The notes beneath the pieces were generated by a model, which saw only the letters and a program-made list of their open reading frames with translations, ran no database searches and was not told where the DNA came from. Made by a program: the position numbers and the translations under genes. Shown here piece by piece: positions 1-10,260 of a DNA stretch of 64,000 bases. Within the stretch, counting starts at the first letter, position 1. Every line of letters begins with the position of its first letter. The DNA is taken from contig VFIW01000069.1 in assembly GCA_006386115.1 (NCBI GenBank), positions 62,001-126,000 on the forward strand, read 5' to 3'. This DNA comes from Globisporangium splendens. Taxonomy: Eukaryota; Oomycota; Peronosporomycetes; Pythiales; Pythiaceae.

Positions 1-1469
1 GCTGCAGGTGAATCTACGCGGTATCTGCCGCTCCAGCGCACGACATAGAGAGGTGTTCCCCTTCTTGTTGCGTAGAGGGGATCAGATGCTTGCGAAAACG
101 TTGGTGCTGAAGCTGGTTTACGATACTCTCCAGGAGGACGACCTGTCTCTACCAGCGGTAGTGAATCTGTTTAATGCGGTGCAGACGATGACGCACGACG
201 ATCTCGACCAAGGGGTCGCGGATGAGTCGCCGAATGACACGAGCAGTGATGAAGAGCGCAGCGTCAGCACTCGATCCGCTGCATCGTCATCCCTTCTTTC
301 ACAGCGTGATCTCGCGCCTCAACGGTCATCATCGTTTCGTGCTCGAGGTTTCAGCGAGAACATGTCGAAAAGTGGTGGCGATTCAGGTCACGTACCTTCA
401 ATGCCTAGTCGAAATGCGCATGGCTTTCTTCTCATCTATCAGTCCGAGTTTTGCCATCAAGTCTGGAGTGCTCTGCTGCCAGATTCCATGGTGCGTATCC
501 TGTAATTGCTGCAACTCTGATGACTTGTGTTTGTCTAATAGTGCTGCTTGGACTTTCGTTTAGATTGCAAGGAATGGGAAGCTAAGTGTTTATCTGTCCG
601 AGTTGATCAAGAACCTGCGAAGCAACATGGTGCCAGTCGAAAGCCTCACGTAAGTTGTCTATACGTTTTGTGCAATGATCTGCTGATGCGATTTTGCAGC
701 AGATACTTTACACAATGTTACAATTTGAATTGTCCTGTAGGTATGTGGCTCTCGCTCGATCCTTTTTAGCAGCCGATCAACCCGACAAGCTCTACCAATT
801 CCTACACCACGACATCTCATCGGACTCAACGGAGCTGGCCGATCTTCTGGTGCAGCATGGGAAAATCCACCACTCGCTCTTGCAACTGGGGCTGGACATG
901 CACTTTCGACTCGGCGCGATCACACCGCTTGTGCTCGCACTACTGGAATGCGGAGAGGTAAACGATATGTTTGCCAGTAGAAAAGTTTTATTTGCATCGA
1001 TTCAGTGATTGACTGTGGTTTTACTTGTGCTGTCGTTGGAGCAGGTGGACCGTGCGATTGCAATTTCGTGGCGCAATATGAGATTGAATTCCTACGACGC
1101 ATCTGTAATTTCAGCATCGCATTTCTACAACTCGATGATCGATTCCAGTACGTTATTGCAGATGGCTTCACAGGTCATTGCCGTTTAATGCTATGATGCT
1201 GACTAGCTCACCTGCTTTCTATGTCCTTGTGTGCATTATTGATAGTATGGGCTACGAGGGAATCGTCATCGTCATTTCAGGTTGCGCAACGACTCCGAAA
1301 GCTCTTGTTGTTCTTGAAGGTGTGGGATCCCGCGAGTATTGAACGTCCACAAGGCAATAGCGTATCAACATTGGTCAAGTCAGCTTCCGCAGAGTTTCCA
1401 GAATGCCTCCTCGATCCAGCTGCAGCCAAGAACCTGAAAGCCGCTTTTGGATTCCCACAACATGAGTAA
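1..1469 (+). CDS. RMC1/Mic1-like protein, C-terminal part (5' end outside window)
   Basis: This is the C-terminal half of a Mic1/RMC1-family protein (human C18orf8). RMC1 is a subunit of the Mon1-Ccz1 Rab7 exchange complex on late endosomes. The order of conserved blocks matches the family: FLLRRGDQMLAKTLVLKLVY, a serine-rich insert, LIYQSEFCHQVWSALLPDSM, a leucine-rich block ending ALLECGE, VDRAIAISWRNM, and a tail with VAQRLRKLLLFLKVWD ending FGFPQHE before TAA. Likely exons are about 1-489, 564-650, 700-957, 1045-1171 and 1280-1469. The phase at the second junction did not resolve cleanly by eye. The segment KLYQFLHHDISSDS parallels the human MLHQFLQYHVLSDS region. The serine-rich insert between the first two blocks is not typical of the animal protein. 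The gene converges on the EF-hand gene, with 27 nt between the stop codons. Confidence 0.72.
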
Positions 1470-1496
1470 TCCTGTCGGTGTTTTTTGCTGCCATGG

Positions 1497-4318
1497 TCAC
1501 GATTCTGGTGGTGGCTGTATGAGACGAATTACTGGCGGACCACCTGATGTGACAGACTTTGGACGTGCTCGATGCGGAGCACCCGGACGAACAGGGCTGA
1601 ACGGCGGGGCATGCGAGTCGATTGCAAATCCTTGCTTCTGGTTACTAGAAGTCTTTTGGCCGTACACAATTTTTACCGGTGACCGCGACGATGACGACGA
1701 AGGTGCATTTAATAGCGGATCAAGGCGGATATCAATGAGGAGATCCGCGCATTTTGGATTTGCGGGAGCGGCGTGGCGACCAGATTCCTCTCGCTGGCTT
1801 ATTAATGCTCTCGAAGTGCGAAGGAGCTTGGCGATAATCGAGGCGCTGATCATTTTGCGAGCCTTCGTTGGCGAAGACCCCAACACATTGCCGCGGCGGC
1901 GGTAGAGCGGTGTGTGCACTCGTTGTACGGACCTCCCTTCTTCTTCTTTGAGCGCCTCGAAAGACGTCGTGAACACTCCGTTTGACCGATTCTTGTCTGA
2001 TCTCTTCGGGTTGTGAGCGTGCATGGCGAGCGAAATCCGAAGAATGCATCGCAAGAACTCGCGAAAGTTCAGACCTGGCACATCACGGCGCGAAGGGTTG
2101 GCGAAGCTTACGTCCAGTTTTGCGGCAAAGAATTCACGCACGAGTTCCATCAAGCTAATTGGCTGGATCACGGCGCTTTTGGACATGGGAGGTGGTATGT
2201 ATGGTTCCCCATCGCGCTCAGCTGTCGCACGAACGATATCTGTTTATATGAAGACCACTGACGAGTTAGCGTTTGTTTGGCAACGGGTTGCAGGATCAAG
2301 GAGCAGAGGAGGGAAAGCGTACCAAAGGCTCGAGCAAAGCAAAGAAACTCCTTCATGTCAACGGTGACTTTGCTATCAACCTGGCGAAACAAGGATCGAC
2401 GATCGGTTCCTGCATGTGCATCACCAGCAACAAGAACGAGGCACTCACCTCCACAAGATTCTGGATCCCGAAATGCGAGAAAATCTGCTTGAACTGCCAA
2501 ATGTGCTCCCTCAGCAGCTTCATGACGTGTGAAAGCGATACATCTGGCGCCAGGTTCTGCGCTTGGATGCATTTTGAGTTTGGGATCATGTGCTTGTTTA
2601 CCAGCGCTTCAAGCTGTTCGCCTACTACAGCCTATCCGTGAAGAGACAAGGACCAGACGCATGCTGGGGTGAGTTTTCGTTGTTGCGGACACTTCCAGTG
2701 GATAAACGTGTAGGTGAAAGCGACATAATGTTCGCAAGTGCGCCGTACCTGCAGCTGAAACACACGCTGGAAAAGGATTTGGCACGCCGCGAGCCATTGG
2801 TGAAACGTCATACTCTTGCTAGCCCCGCACACTTTGGCGAAAATGTTGACCAGGTCTGCCTCAGTGAGTGGAGTTGCTGGAAGTGAATCGATCTCGCAGT
2901 TGCGCACGAACTTGATGAAACTCGATCGCGTCATAGCTTCCAGATTGGTCACGTTTGTTGTCATCGCGTAGTGGACGAATTGCTTCCGGAGCGTCGGGTT
3001 CATGACCAACAGCTCATCGATGGCAGTATGCGAGGCAGGAGGTAAGGTGGAAGAGTGGTCCACTACATGATGATGTGAACTACTACGGGCTGTTGCAGTG
3101 GTGTCACTTCTAGACGTGCTTGCTGGTGATTGTGACGCTGATGAGGTTGACGATGTGAGCGACAGGTCCATCATGCGTGCGTATTCCTGGGTTTGCTGGG
3201 GGTTTCGTGGCAAAATCGAAGAAAATCATCACCCCGACGCAAGAAGCAAGTTAGCATTCAGAGAGCAACAACGATCAACGTACCTTGAGGTGTGGCGGAG
3301 GCGCAAGCAGCACAGAATCCAGAACATGGACTTCTTTGCCCGATTTTCCCAGTTTGTACCGGAAAAGGGTCGCGTCGCGTAAACTGCAGTACGAGATGAA
3401 GTTGCTGAGGCATTCGTAAACGTGCTGTTCATTCTCGTACGTCGCGATGAGGTTCTCACAGATGTGACCCAGCGGGTTATTTGCATTCGTGAGGAGCTCG
3501 CGCTTGGCGCGCAGAATCTCTTTCTGGAGCACATCGATCTCGATGAGGAGAGCTTCCTGCTTCTCCTTCACTCGTCGCTGTGGAGGCTGCGAATCTACAT
3601 GAGCGAGCTTTTCTTGCAGACCCAGGACACGAAGGGACTTGGTGGCGATTTCCTGTTCCATCTTGCGGTTGACCATGCGGGTGGTGCGTGCAAAGTGCCC
3701 AAACGTGATCTCTCCGTTGTGATGACGCCGCGGATTCTGCTGGGTATGGTGATGATGGCGATGGTGATGATGATGGTGTGATGGATTCTCTGCTTCTTTG
3801 GTTGCTACAGCTGCTTGCACGATCGCTTGCTTTAAGATGCCAACGGCGTGGAGTCCAGACTGGTCGATAAGCTGGAGCACATCATCAGCGACGATGATGC
3901 CGTCGCTATCGGTATCGAGGATCGTGAAGCTTCGAAAGACCTCGTTCTCGGTGTTGGCTTCAGCGACCAGTCGATGGTACGCGCTTGCTTGCAAGTGCTC
4001 GGCGATGGACAGATTGCCGTCAAAGTTGAGGTCACACTTTTGAAACATTTCCTGGATTTCCCATTCGGAGAGTCCCGGGTAATCGTCTCGGAACAGCTTG
4101 ATCGCCTGCAACCGAGATAGCGACTTATTTTTGCCACTCGCTGTTGGCGCGTGGTTACTGTACGACGCAAACCGATGCCGAAGCACTTGGATCTCGTCGG
4201 CGCTGAGAATCGTCTCGCAGTCAATGGCACTTGGATCAACGTCGACGCCAGGTGTCTTGAGAAAGGAAGAAGGAGGGTCGCTGGGCCGTCGTGCAGCGTG
4301 ATGGAAGCCTGGACTCAT
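1497..4318 (-). CDS. EF-hand calcium-binding protein with histidine-rich linker, several exons
   Basis: A multi-exon gene of unrecognised subfamily. Exon 1 (4318 to about 3284, donor GTACGT) has two EF-hand loops with good ligand spacing: DLNFDGNLSIAE near residue 93 and DTDSDGIIVADD near residue 133. A histidine-rich linker near residues 180-192 follows, then a charged coiled coil. Exon 2 (about 3213-2740) has a serine/threonine stretch, then FIKFVRNCEID and LVNIFAKVCGASKSMTFHQW, which resembles a degenerate EF-hand. A third exon (about 2630-2460) contains HMIPNSKCIQAQNLAPDV, a fourth (about 2370-2280) VTVDMKEFLCFARAFG, and the last (from about 2186) VPGLNFREFLRCILRISL followed by a basic, proline-rich tail ending PPPES-TGA. 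The repeated 'phi-x-x-F-L' segments suggest a calcium sensor or scaffold built from EF-hand-like units. Exon borders after exon 1 are approximate, and the internal junction near 2632-2750 is uncertain. Confidence 0.6.
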
Positions 4319-4560
4319 CTTGAACGGAGGTAGGATGTATGGATACTGGGAAGCTAGTCCAGGCAGAGAGAATTAGAACCGACTTTTGCGCATCGTGGGT
4401 AATCGATTTACTGGCAGAAGAGTGTGCACTTGAGACTACTGAAGTCACACAAGAGCCAAGAACGAGTCAAGGATGAAAAAGAGAGGGGTATTCTATTTTC
4501 GAGTAGAAGACACCAAGTCTATCTTCAGGGATGGTAGCATTATACTTGGGAAATTATTCT

Positions 4561-6114
4561 TTATGTTTTTGTCCACAGCTGAATGAGCATCTCGAGTACC
4601 AGGCCGTTGTACGATCCAATGCAGAGTCCCAGGATCGTGCTGAGTCCGCCGACCATACCGGCGACTTCCTTCTGGTACTCGGAACAGACACTCGGCGCAA
4701 GGATCATGCTCGCAGTGGCCACGTACCCCGTGACTAGCCCCAGAAACACGACGGCTATGATGGTGACGAGATCCGCAAACGGGTGCACGAGCGCCGCCAT
4801 GAAGAACGGGATGAACGAGACCTGGAGCAGCCACGGGAGATGCAGCGACTCGACGTCAAAGTACATCACGTACACGGGCAGATTCTTTCCCACGAGGTCG
4901 CCCAAGTTGTAGCACCCGACGAGGACGATCGGGAACCAGTCTGCGAGGCCGTACGTCGTCGACGGGATCGCCGAGATGAGACCGGGAAAGCACGAGAGAC
5001 ACACGAAAAACGACAGGAACAGCGAGAAGAACGGTTTGGCCGCCGTGCGCAGCACATTGGCGAGCGCCGCTGAGGTCGCATGCTCGCGCAATAGTAGCAG
5101 TCCTTCTTCTTCTGCCTCTGCTTGTGCTTCAGCATCTTCGTCTCTTGGGATTTGTTCGTGTGGCCACACAGCATTGTTGGAAAGCAGAGGACTCTGCTCC
5201 GTGGGAAATTGCGGCTCGGTGCCAGTAGGACTGGGCAGTGGTGTCGACAGCAGCAGCGTCGCGTCGATCGGCGTCTCATCTTGCACCATCAAGTACGCCT
5301 CCAGCATGGGCTCGGCGAACTCGGCGTACTTCATGGCCGTGCAAAGCGCCCACGTGGCGGCGACGATCACGAACGCGACGCCGAAAAACACGGCCATCGA
5401 CAGCTTGGCGTAGTACAATTCCTGTGCCACCCCCGAGCCATCTGCATCCTCATCATGCGACTGGAAATGCCATTTCAGCGCCAAGCGAATCACGAACAGC
5501 AGGATCGCGCTAAAGCCTTTCCCACCCTCAATGGCCTGGAGGAACACCGGACCGAACACGCCACCGAGACCGTACATGGTCGACTGCATCACGGACGAGC
5601 AAATCGTCGACCCCACGAGCGCCACGATCGTCAGCGTGTACGCGACCATATTGGGCATCTCGAGGATATTCGCCATCGGCAGCAGCAGCACAAGCACGAG
5701 GTACACCGCGAGCGAGCCGTGCATACGCGCCTCCAACGGCAATTGACGGCCCGCGACGACCATGTACAGACTGATCACCAGCAGCGTCGACATGTTCACG
5801 ACGGGGAACACGAAGCCCGCGCGCTCAGTGGGGTATTTCTGCGTGAAGAAGTCGAGACAGAGCGTGATGCACGACCATATGGCGACGGCCGACGCGCCTG
5901 AGAAGAAGAACGCGCTGTACGTGACCACGAACCCGGCGCTCCATTCGTGCGGCGGCATGAGCTGCTGCGCTTCGACTTCTTCTTCTTCCTCCTCCTGCTT
6001 GTGGAGCGCATCGAGATCGAGCGCCAGACCGTCGCCTTGCTTCGCGCTAGTCGAGACCATGCTGCTGGAGTCTCTGGAGCCACTGCTTCGAATGCAAAAT
6101 GTCCGTCGCTTCAC
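4561..6114 (-). CDS. Equilibrative nucleoside transporter (ENT/SLC29 family)
   Basis: Single-exon membrane protein of 517 residues, within the family's usual 400-520. It should move nucleosides or nucleobases across the plasma or an internal membrane. About eleven hydrophobic segments are visible. An acidic N-terminal tail (EEEEEEVEAQQ) comes first; the membrane part begins near residue 58 (AGFVVTYSAFFFSGASAVAI). The block VYTLTIVALVGSTICSSVMQ-like segment and STMYGLGGVFGPVFLQAIEGG around residues 175-200 correspond to the conserved TM4-TM5 region of ENTs. The central loop is long, acidic and glutamine-rich. The C-terminal block DWFPIVLVGCYNLGDLVGKN is the ENT signature around TM8, and the protein ends with LGLCIGSYNGLVLEMLIQLW. 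The start at 6114 is the upstream-most ATG; a second ATG at 6060 is equally possible. TAA stop. Confidence 0.85.
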   Translation of the reverse strand: MKRRTFCIRSSGSRDSSSMVSTSAKQGDGLALDLDALHKQEEEEEEVEAQQLMPPHEWSAGFVVTYSAFFFSGASAVAIWSCITLCLDFFTQKYPTERAGFVFPVVNMSTLLVISLYMVVAGRQLPLEARMHGSLAVYLVLVLLLPMANILEMPNMVAYTLTIVALVGSTICSSVMQSTMYGLGGVFGPVFLQAIEGGKGFSAILLFVIRLALKWHFQSHDEDADGSGVAQELYYAKLSMAVFFGVAFVIVAATWALCTAMKYAEFAEPMLEAYLMVQDETPIDATLLLSTPLPSPTGTEPQFPTEQSPLLSNNAVWPHEQIPRDEDAEAQAEAEEEGLLLLREHATSAALANVLRTAAKPFFSLFLSFFVCLSCFPGLISAIPSTTYGLADWFPIVLVGCYNLGDLVGKNLPVYVMYFDVESLHLPWLLQVSFIPFFMAALVHPFADLVTIIAVVFLGLVTGYVATASMILAPSVCSEYQKEVAGMVGGLSTILGLCIGSYNGLVLEMLIQLWTKT

Positions 6115-6412
6115 GCTTGGCCGCCCATTTTGAACCAGCCCATCATCGACGATGACAATAGATTCTCACATAAAAATGGGTGGTAATTTTGTCCCTGATT
6201 AACGTGGTCCACGTTAATTCATTCATGCATCTAGGCGAGATTTTTAGCGTATGTTATATTTTATACCCTACGAGATAGATGTTTGTTGTACCTCATGTGG
6301 GCCACGTAAATCGAGGCGTTTTGAGCTGGCAATTTCCCCTCCTAATCACTCGTGTGCAGATTGGACACGCAGGCAGGCAGAGTGGCAACGAGGTTGCTGG
6401 ACGCAGCGCGAG
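6115..6412. promoter_or_regulatory. Shared divergent promoter region between the ENT gene and the CCCH/B-box gene
   Basis: About 300 bp separate two divergently transcribed genes. Near 6196-6215 a short palindromic run (ACGTGGTCCACGT) lies inside a TTAATnnnCATT-rich stretch. A TATATTTTATA stretch follows at about 6252-6263, roughly 150 bp upstream of the CCCH gene start, and could serve as a TATA-like element. No coding potential was seen. Confidence 0.35.
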
Positions 6413-9211
6413 ATGCAGGCGGCCGACAGCAGCATGGCGAGCCGCTCCTTCGGCCGACAGTGCGCGTTCTTCGCACAGGGCACGTGCCGCAACGGCGCCA
6501 ACTGCCACTTCGCCCACGGCGGCCCGCACTCCTCCGCTGTTGGCGCGAGCGACAGCTCCCACACGAATGGCCACGCGACCGCCAGCAGCAACGGGTTGCG
6601 CACAGCGACGACGAACGGCAGCGTGGCGGCGGCGGCAGCCCCAGCGGCACAAGCTCCTTCAGCTACAGACAGCAGCACTAGCAGCAGCTCAAGCGCAGTG
6701 CTCCCACGAGACTCGGCTCCTGTGGTCAGTGGGACTCAAGATATCGAACGCGAAGCGACTTGTGGCGCCGCGACGACGGGAGAGGAGAGTGGAGGACGCG
6801 CGCGTGCGGCATGGGGCGAAGCGTTCCTGGAAGGCGTCGCGAAATGCGAAGGCACAAGCGGACGGAAACTCTATTGTACGTATCATGTGCCAATTGGAGA
6901 GTTTGGTGTTATGCTGCGGCTAATATGGCAAAGCCACGCATGTGTTTATTGACTTTATAAATCGCTTTATCTAGTGTATGGAATCAGCTCGACGCGCTGC
7001 CCGATGTGCCGGCATCGCGTGAAGATTGAGAGCGACGTCTGCGATAACTGCGAGTACCGACATCAGCGCGCACGTACGTCTGCTTAGCGCCGTTGCTTAA
7101 TTTGAAACACTATGAGAGTCAATTACGTGCTGACGTTTTTGCATTTTGTGTGTGTTCGTATAGGGAGCTGCAAGATGTGTACTTTGCAAAAGCCTTCGAT
7201 GTGGTGCTACGAGTGCGATTCGTATTTCTGTGAGACGTGCCACCAGAAGCCGCACGTGCTGGTGCTCGGTGGGGACGCTCCCGCCGCGCACCACTGCTAC
7301 ACCATTGAAGGTGCCAGTGGGAAGCTCCACGAGAAATCCGCGTGGTCGATGGATTTCTTGGCGACCGTAAAGAAGGTGTACCGACTGCGCATTTCAGAGA
7401 CGATGTCCCAGGAAGCATCAATTCCACAACAGGCACACGCGAATGCAGGCAATACAAGCGCTCAGCCACTTCCGCCAACGACGTCGAGTTCGCCGAGTCG
7501 AGACGCAGCTGAGGCAACAACAACACGTGTCGATCATCAAGCAGAGCGTAGATCATTGGATACGACAGACGTGTCTCAAAACAGTCCTGCTGTTCGAGAG
7601 GAAAGCCAAGCGTTGCGTACTCAAAGAGGTGGCGTCACACTTGGCAACGGCACAGGCTCCAGCACTACTACACAAACACAGCAAACTGCTGAGGTTCCTG
7701 CGGCGACAGCTACGACAGCGGTAAGCACGACGGCGACCGTGGTAGCTGAGGAAAGATCGGATAGATCAGCAACAACGTCGGCCACTCCTGCTGCACCAGA
7801 GCCAAGTTCGCCATCTCGCAAACGGAAATTGCCCTCTGATACCGAACCTGGACGCACCATTCCACCCCCACCGGCAGCAGCAGCAGCAGCAGTGCCTCTG
7901 CCTCTTTACGAGAGAGTGCGGCTGATGCACGAGCAAACAGCCAAGCAAAAATACCTGAAATTTCAAAACCAGCAAGAGATCCTTCTTCGACAGCGGCAAC
8001 ACCAACAGCAGGAGCAGCAAAAGCGAGAGGAACAGCAGCGTTCCCAGCAACAACGGCTCCAGGAGATGCAGACGTTCCGGGAGCAACTGCAGGCCAAGCA
8101 CGAACAAGCAAAGGCCGTGCAGGAAAACCTGCAACGACAACAGCAACTGTTCTTACTGCACCAGCGGCGCCAGGAACTGCAACGGCGTCAGCAGGAGCAG
8201 CAGCAATTGGAGCAGTACCAGCAGCAACTTGGTCAGCAGAAAATTTCGCATGCAGGCCCTCCCTCTGTTGCGCCAGCGACATCGCCAGTGTCTACTGCAG
8301 GTCTGCCTGTCGTCAGGAGCTCACAGGCTGTCACCACTAGCACGGCAGCAGCGGCCGTCGTAGCCCAAGCTCCTTCCCCAATGCCTCAGCCAGCCACTAG
8401 CGTTCCTTTTGCGTCCCCACATCATTTGCAAGCACAGCAGCAAACGTTTTCGCACCAGCCATTTCCGACTCATCAACCCGGTGTGGGTGGCTTCGCGCCA
8501 CAGGCACCAGCACCAGCACCAGCTGCAGCGTCAAGCGCGGTCGTCGATCTCTCTAGTGCACGCGAGGTTGCGACGTCAGCGCCAATGCAGCACCAGAACA
8601 CCAGCTTCGCGGACGGTCCCTCTCCCATGGACGATCCGCTGAAATTTGCAGTCGTCTCCGAGTATGACGAGGTCAACAGTCGCGCGATCAAGATGGAGGC
8701 GCGCACGGCCGAGTTGAATGCCAAGGTGCGGCAAGTGTCGATGCAAAGCGTGACTCTCGCGGCCAAGTTCAACGAACAGATCAAGGTGTACCGCACGACG
8801 TTGGAGCAAGTGTACGAGCAGCGGTACGTGGCGCTGGCCAAGGTGATCATGTTCTCTCCCGATGTGCGCGCGCGCGTGCGCACGATCGAGCAAAGCACGC
8901 TCGGCGACATCCCGCATGTGCTCACGGCGTGCCACAAGAAGTGCGCGCAGCTCGCGGCCGAGATCAAGAGTTACGAGAAGAACGTGCAGAACCTGCGCAA
9001 CGCTATCGACGCCGCGATCTCAAGCGGTGACCCGGAGAAACTCGGCCAATTGCACTTGCTCGGCAAGCAGATCTCGAGCCACGAGCAGAAGATTCAGTCC
9101 CTCAAGGCAGATCGCGACAGCCAGTTTGTGTACATGATCCAGTTCAGTCGGAAGCTGCGCGAGGTCGTGCGGCAGCATGCGGTGCAAAATTCCAAGTCCA
9201 AGTCATCATAA
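6413..9211 (+). CDS. CCCH zinc finger / B-box-like zinc finger / polyQ coiled-coil protein
   Basis: Three exons fit cleanly: 6413-6875, 6975-7073 and 7164-9211, with GTACGT donors and CTAG/ATAG acceptors and phases that agree. The start MQAADSSMASRS is the first ATG before the conserved part. Residues 14-35 form a CCCH finger (C-x7-C-x5-C-x3-H: CAFFAQGTCRNGANCHFAH). Exon 2 encodes a four-cysteine ribbon (CPMCRHRVKIESDVCDNC). Exon 3 opens with a B-box-like treble clef (CKMCTLQKPSMWCYECDSYFC, then CHQ and HHCY). A low-complexity S/T/A region with a basic RKRKLP nuclear-localisation-like patch follows. Next comes a long glutamine-rich coiled coil (about 8,000-8,240), a Q/P/A-rich spacer and a well-conserved C-terminal coiled coil of about 170 residues ending KSKSS. 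CCCH plus B-box suggests RNA binding with oligomerisation. The exact family was not recognised and the role is inferred. Confidence 0.72.
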
Positions 9212-9315
9212 AGGCATCATAATCCACGTTAGTGTTGGTCTTTTACGTTGCCTTCCATGCCATGGCACATTTTTAGCTATCTGCTCTGTTTGGCGAGCAC
9301 TGTGGCGCCATATAT

Positions 9316-9373
9316 AGTCGAGCATGGCGCAGACGCTAGGACGAATTTACCCACCACGCCATAATGCTCGACT
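9316..9373. repeat. Imperfect inverted repeat (hairpin), intergenic
   Basis: Arm AGTCGAGCATGGCG at 9316-9329 pairs with CGCCATAATGCTCGACT at 9357-9373, apart from a 3-nt bulge; the loop is about 27 nt. It lies 105-162 nt past the stop of the CCCH/B-box gene, so it could be a 3'-UTR structure or the ends of a tiny foldback element. No direct-repeat flanks were seen. Confidence 0.4.
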
Positions 9374-9467
9374 GACACGGTTAGGACGTGTGGATGGCTC
9401 ATGCGTAGCACAAGTAATGTCTAAATGCTACTAATAACTACAATAATAAGGTTTCTTTGGAAAGGGT

Positions 9468-9483
9468 GATGTTGAAAAACATC
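9468..9483 (-). promoter_or_regulatory. Histone-type 3' stem-loop of H2A.X copy 1
   Basis: On the coding strand the sequence is GATGTT-TTTC-AACATC, a perfect 6-bp stem with a 4-nt UUUC loop, followed by ACCC. It begins 140 nt past the stop codon. The geometry, loop and ACCC flank match the animal replication-dependent histone 3' hairpin recognised by SLBP, though the stem bases differ. A purine-containing stretch (TTTCCAAAGAAACC) follows, where a U7-type downstream element would lie. Confidence 0.6.
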
Positions 9484-9622
9484 AGAGAGGGAAATTTGAA
9501 TGAATGCGATTCACTCACGCGACTAACCACGATGCGTGAAGCTGCTTCCATTCGAGACTTGGCGCGAGAAGACACAGACGCATGCTCCATCAACTCACAA
9601 TGCTAAAACGTTGCAACAACGC

Positions 9623-10042
9623 TTAGTAGTCCTGCGACGCAGACGACTTGCCCTTCTTGCCAGTCGAAGCAGACTTCTTCGGCAACAACACAGAGTGGAT
9701 GTTTGGCATCACACCACCCGAAGCAATCGTCACGTCGCCCAAAAGCTTGTTCAGTTCTTCATCGTTACGCACCGCCATCTGGATGTGGCGAGGGATGATA
9801 CGCGTCTTCTTGTGGTCGCGAGCAGCGTTACCAGCCAGCTCCAAGATTTCAGCGCACAAGTACTCCAACACGGCGGCCATGTACACTGGCGCGCCACCGC
9901 CGATGCGCTGCGCGTAGCGACCCTTCTTCAGGTAACGAGCCACACGACCCACAGGGAACTGGAGTCCGGCCTTCGCAGATCGGGTAGAGCTCTTCTCCTT
10001 CTTGCCACGTCCTCCGGTAGCGGCTTTTCCCTTGCCAGACAT
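9623..10042 (-). CDS. Histone H2A.X (copy 1)
   Basis: 139-residue core histone of the nucleosome, single exon. The N-tail [15 protein letters not shown] is followed by the histone fold: [17 protein letters not shown], the acidic-patch residues in [16 protein letters not shown], and [19 protein letters not shown]. The C-terminus is SASQDY, the SQ(E/D)-aromatic motif that defines H2A.X and is phosphorylated by ATM/ATR-type kinases at DNA breaks. The reading frame stays open upstream, but the start is fixed by the conserved MSGKGK. The 5' leader holds a CAC/AAC and GAA-rich stretch shared by all four copies. Stop TAA. Confidence 0.95.
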   Translation of the reverse strand: MSGKGKAATGGRGKKEKSSTRSAKAGLQFPVGRVARYLKKGRYAQRIGGGAPVYMAAVLEYLCAEILELAGNAARDHKKTRIIPRHIQMAVRNDEELNKLLGDVTIASGGVMPNIHSVLLPKKSASTGKKGKSSASQDY

Positions 10043-10260
10043 CTTCACTTCTTCTTCTTGGTTAGTGCTGTTGTTGTGACGAAGCGAATTCGATAATGAG
10101 AGAGCTCTGGAAAACGAGGGAGGGACCTCGTAGCGAAGCTGTTGGCGGGAGGGTCGACGCGCAATTTGGGCGCGCATTTTTTTCCTTTCAAAAAGCAGTT
10201 GGCGCGACTTTCGCGCGACATTAAACAGACGATGTTTAGGGTTACATGCTGGAACATTCA
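10043..10260 (-). promoter_or_regulatory. H2A copy 1 promoter with clustered E2F-like sites
   Basis: Upstream of the ATG are TTGGCGGGA (10142-10150), a TTTGGGCGCGC run (about 10165-10175), TTGGCGCGA (10199-10207) and TTTCGCGCG (10209-10217). All resemble the E2F/DP consensus TTTSSCGC used by S-phase genes in animals and plants. No clear TATA box was seen. The same block recurs 2,740 bp downstream for copy 2. Confidence 0.45.

Noticed and set aside
5122..5901. 259-codon + strand frame opposite the nucleoside transporter
   Set aside because: Antisense shadow, rich in His/Arg from complement of hydrophobic codons.
9536..10096. Long + strand frames across each H2A gene (about 160-186 codons)
   Set aside because: They read the complement of H2A and recur in every copy only because the gene does.
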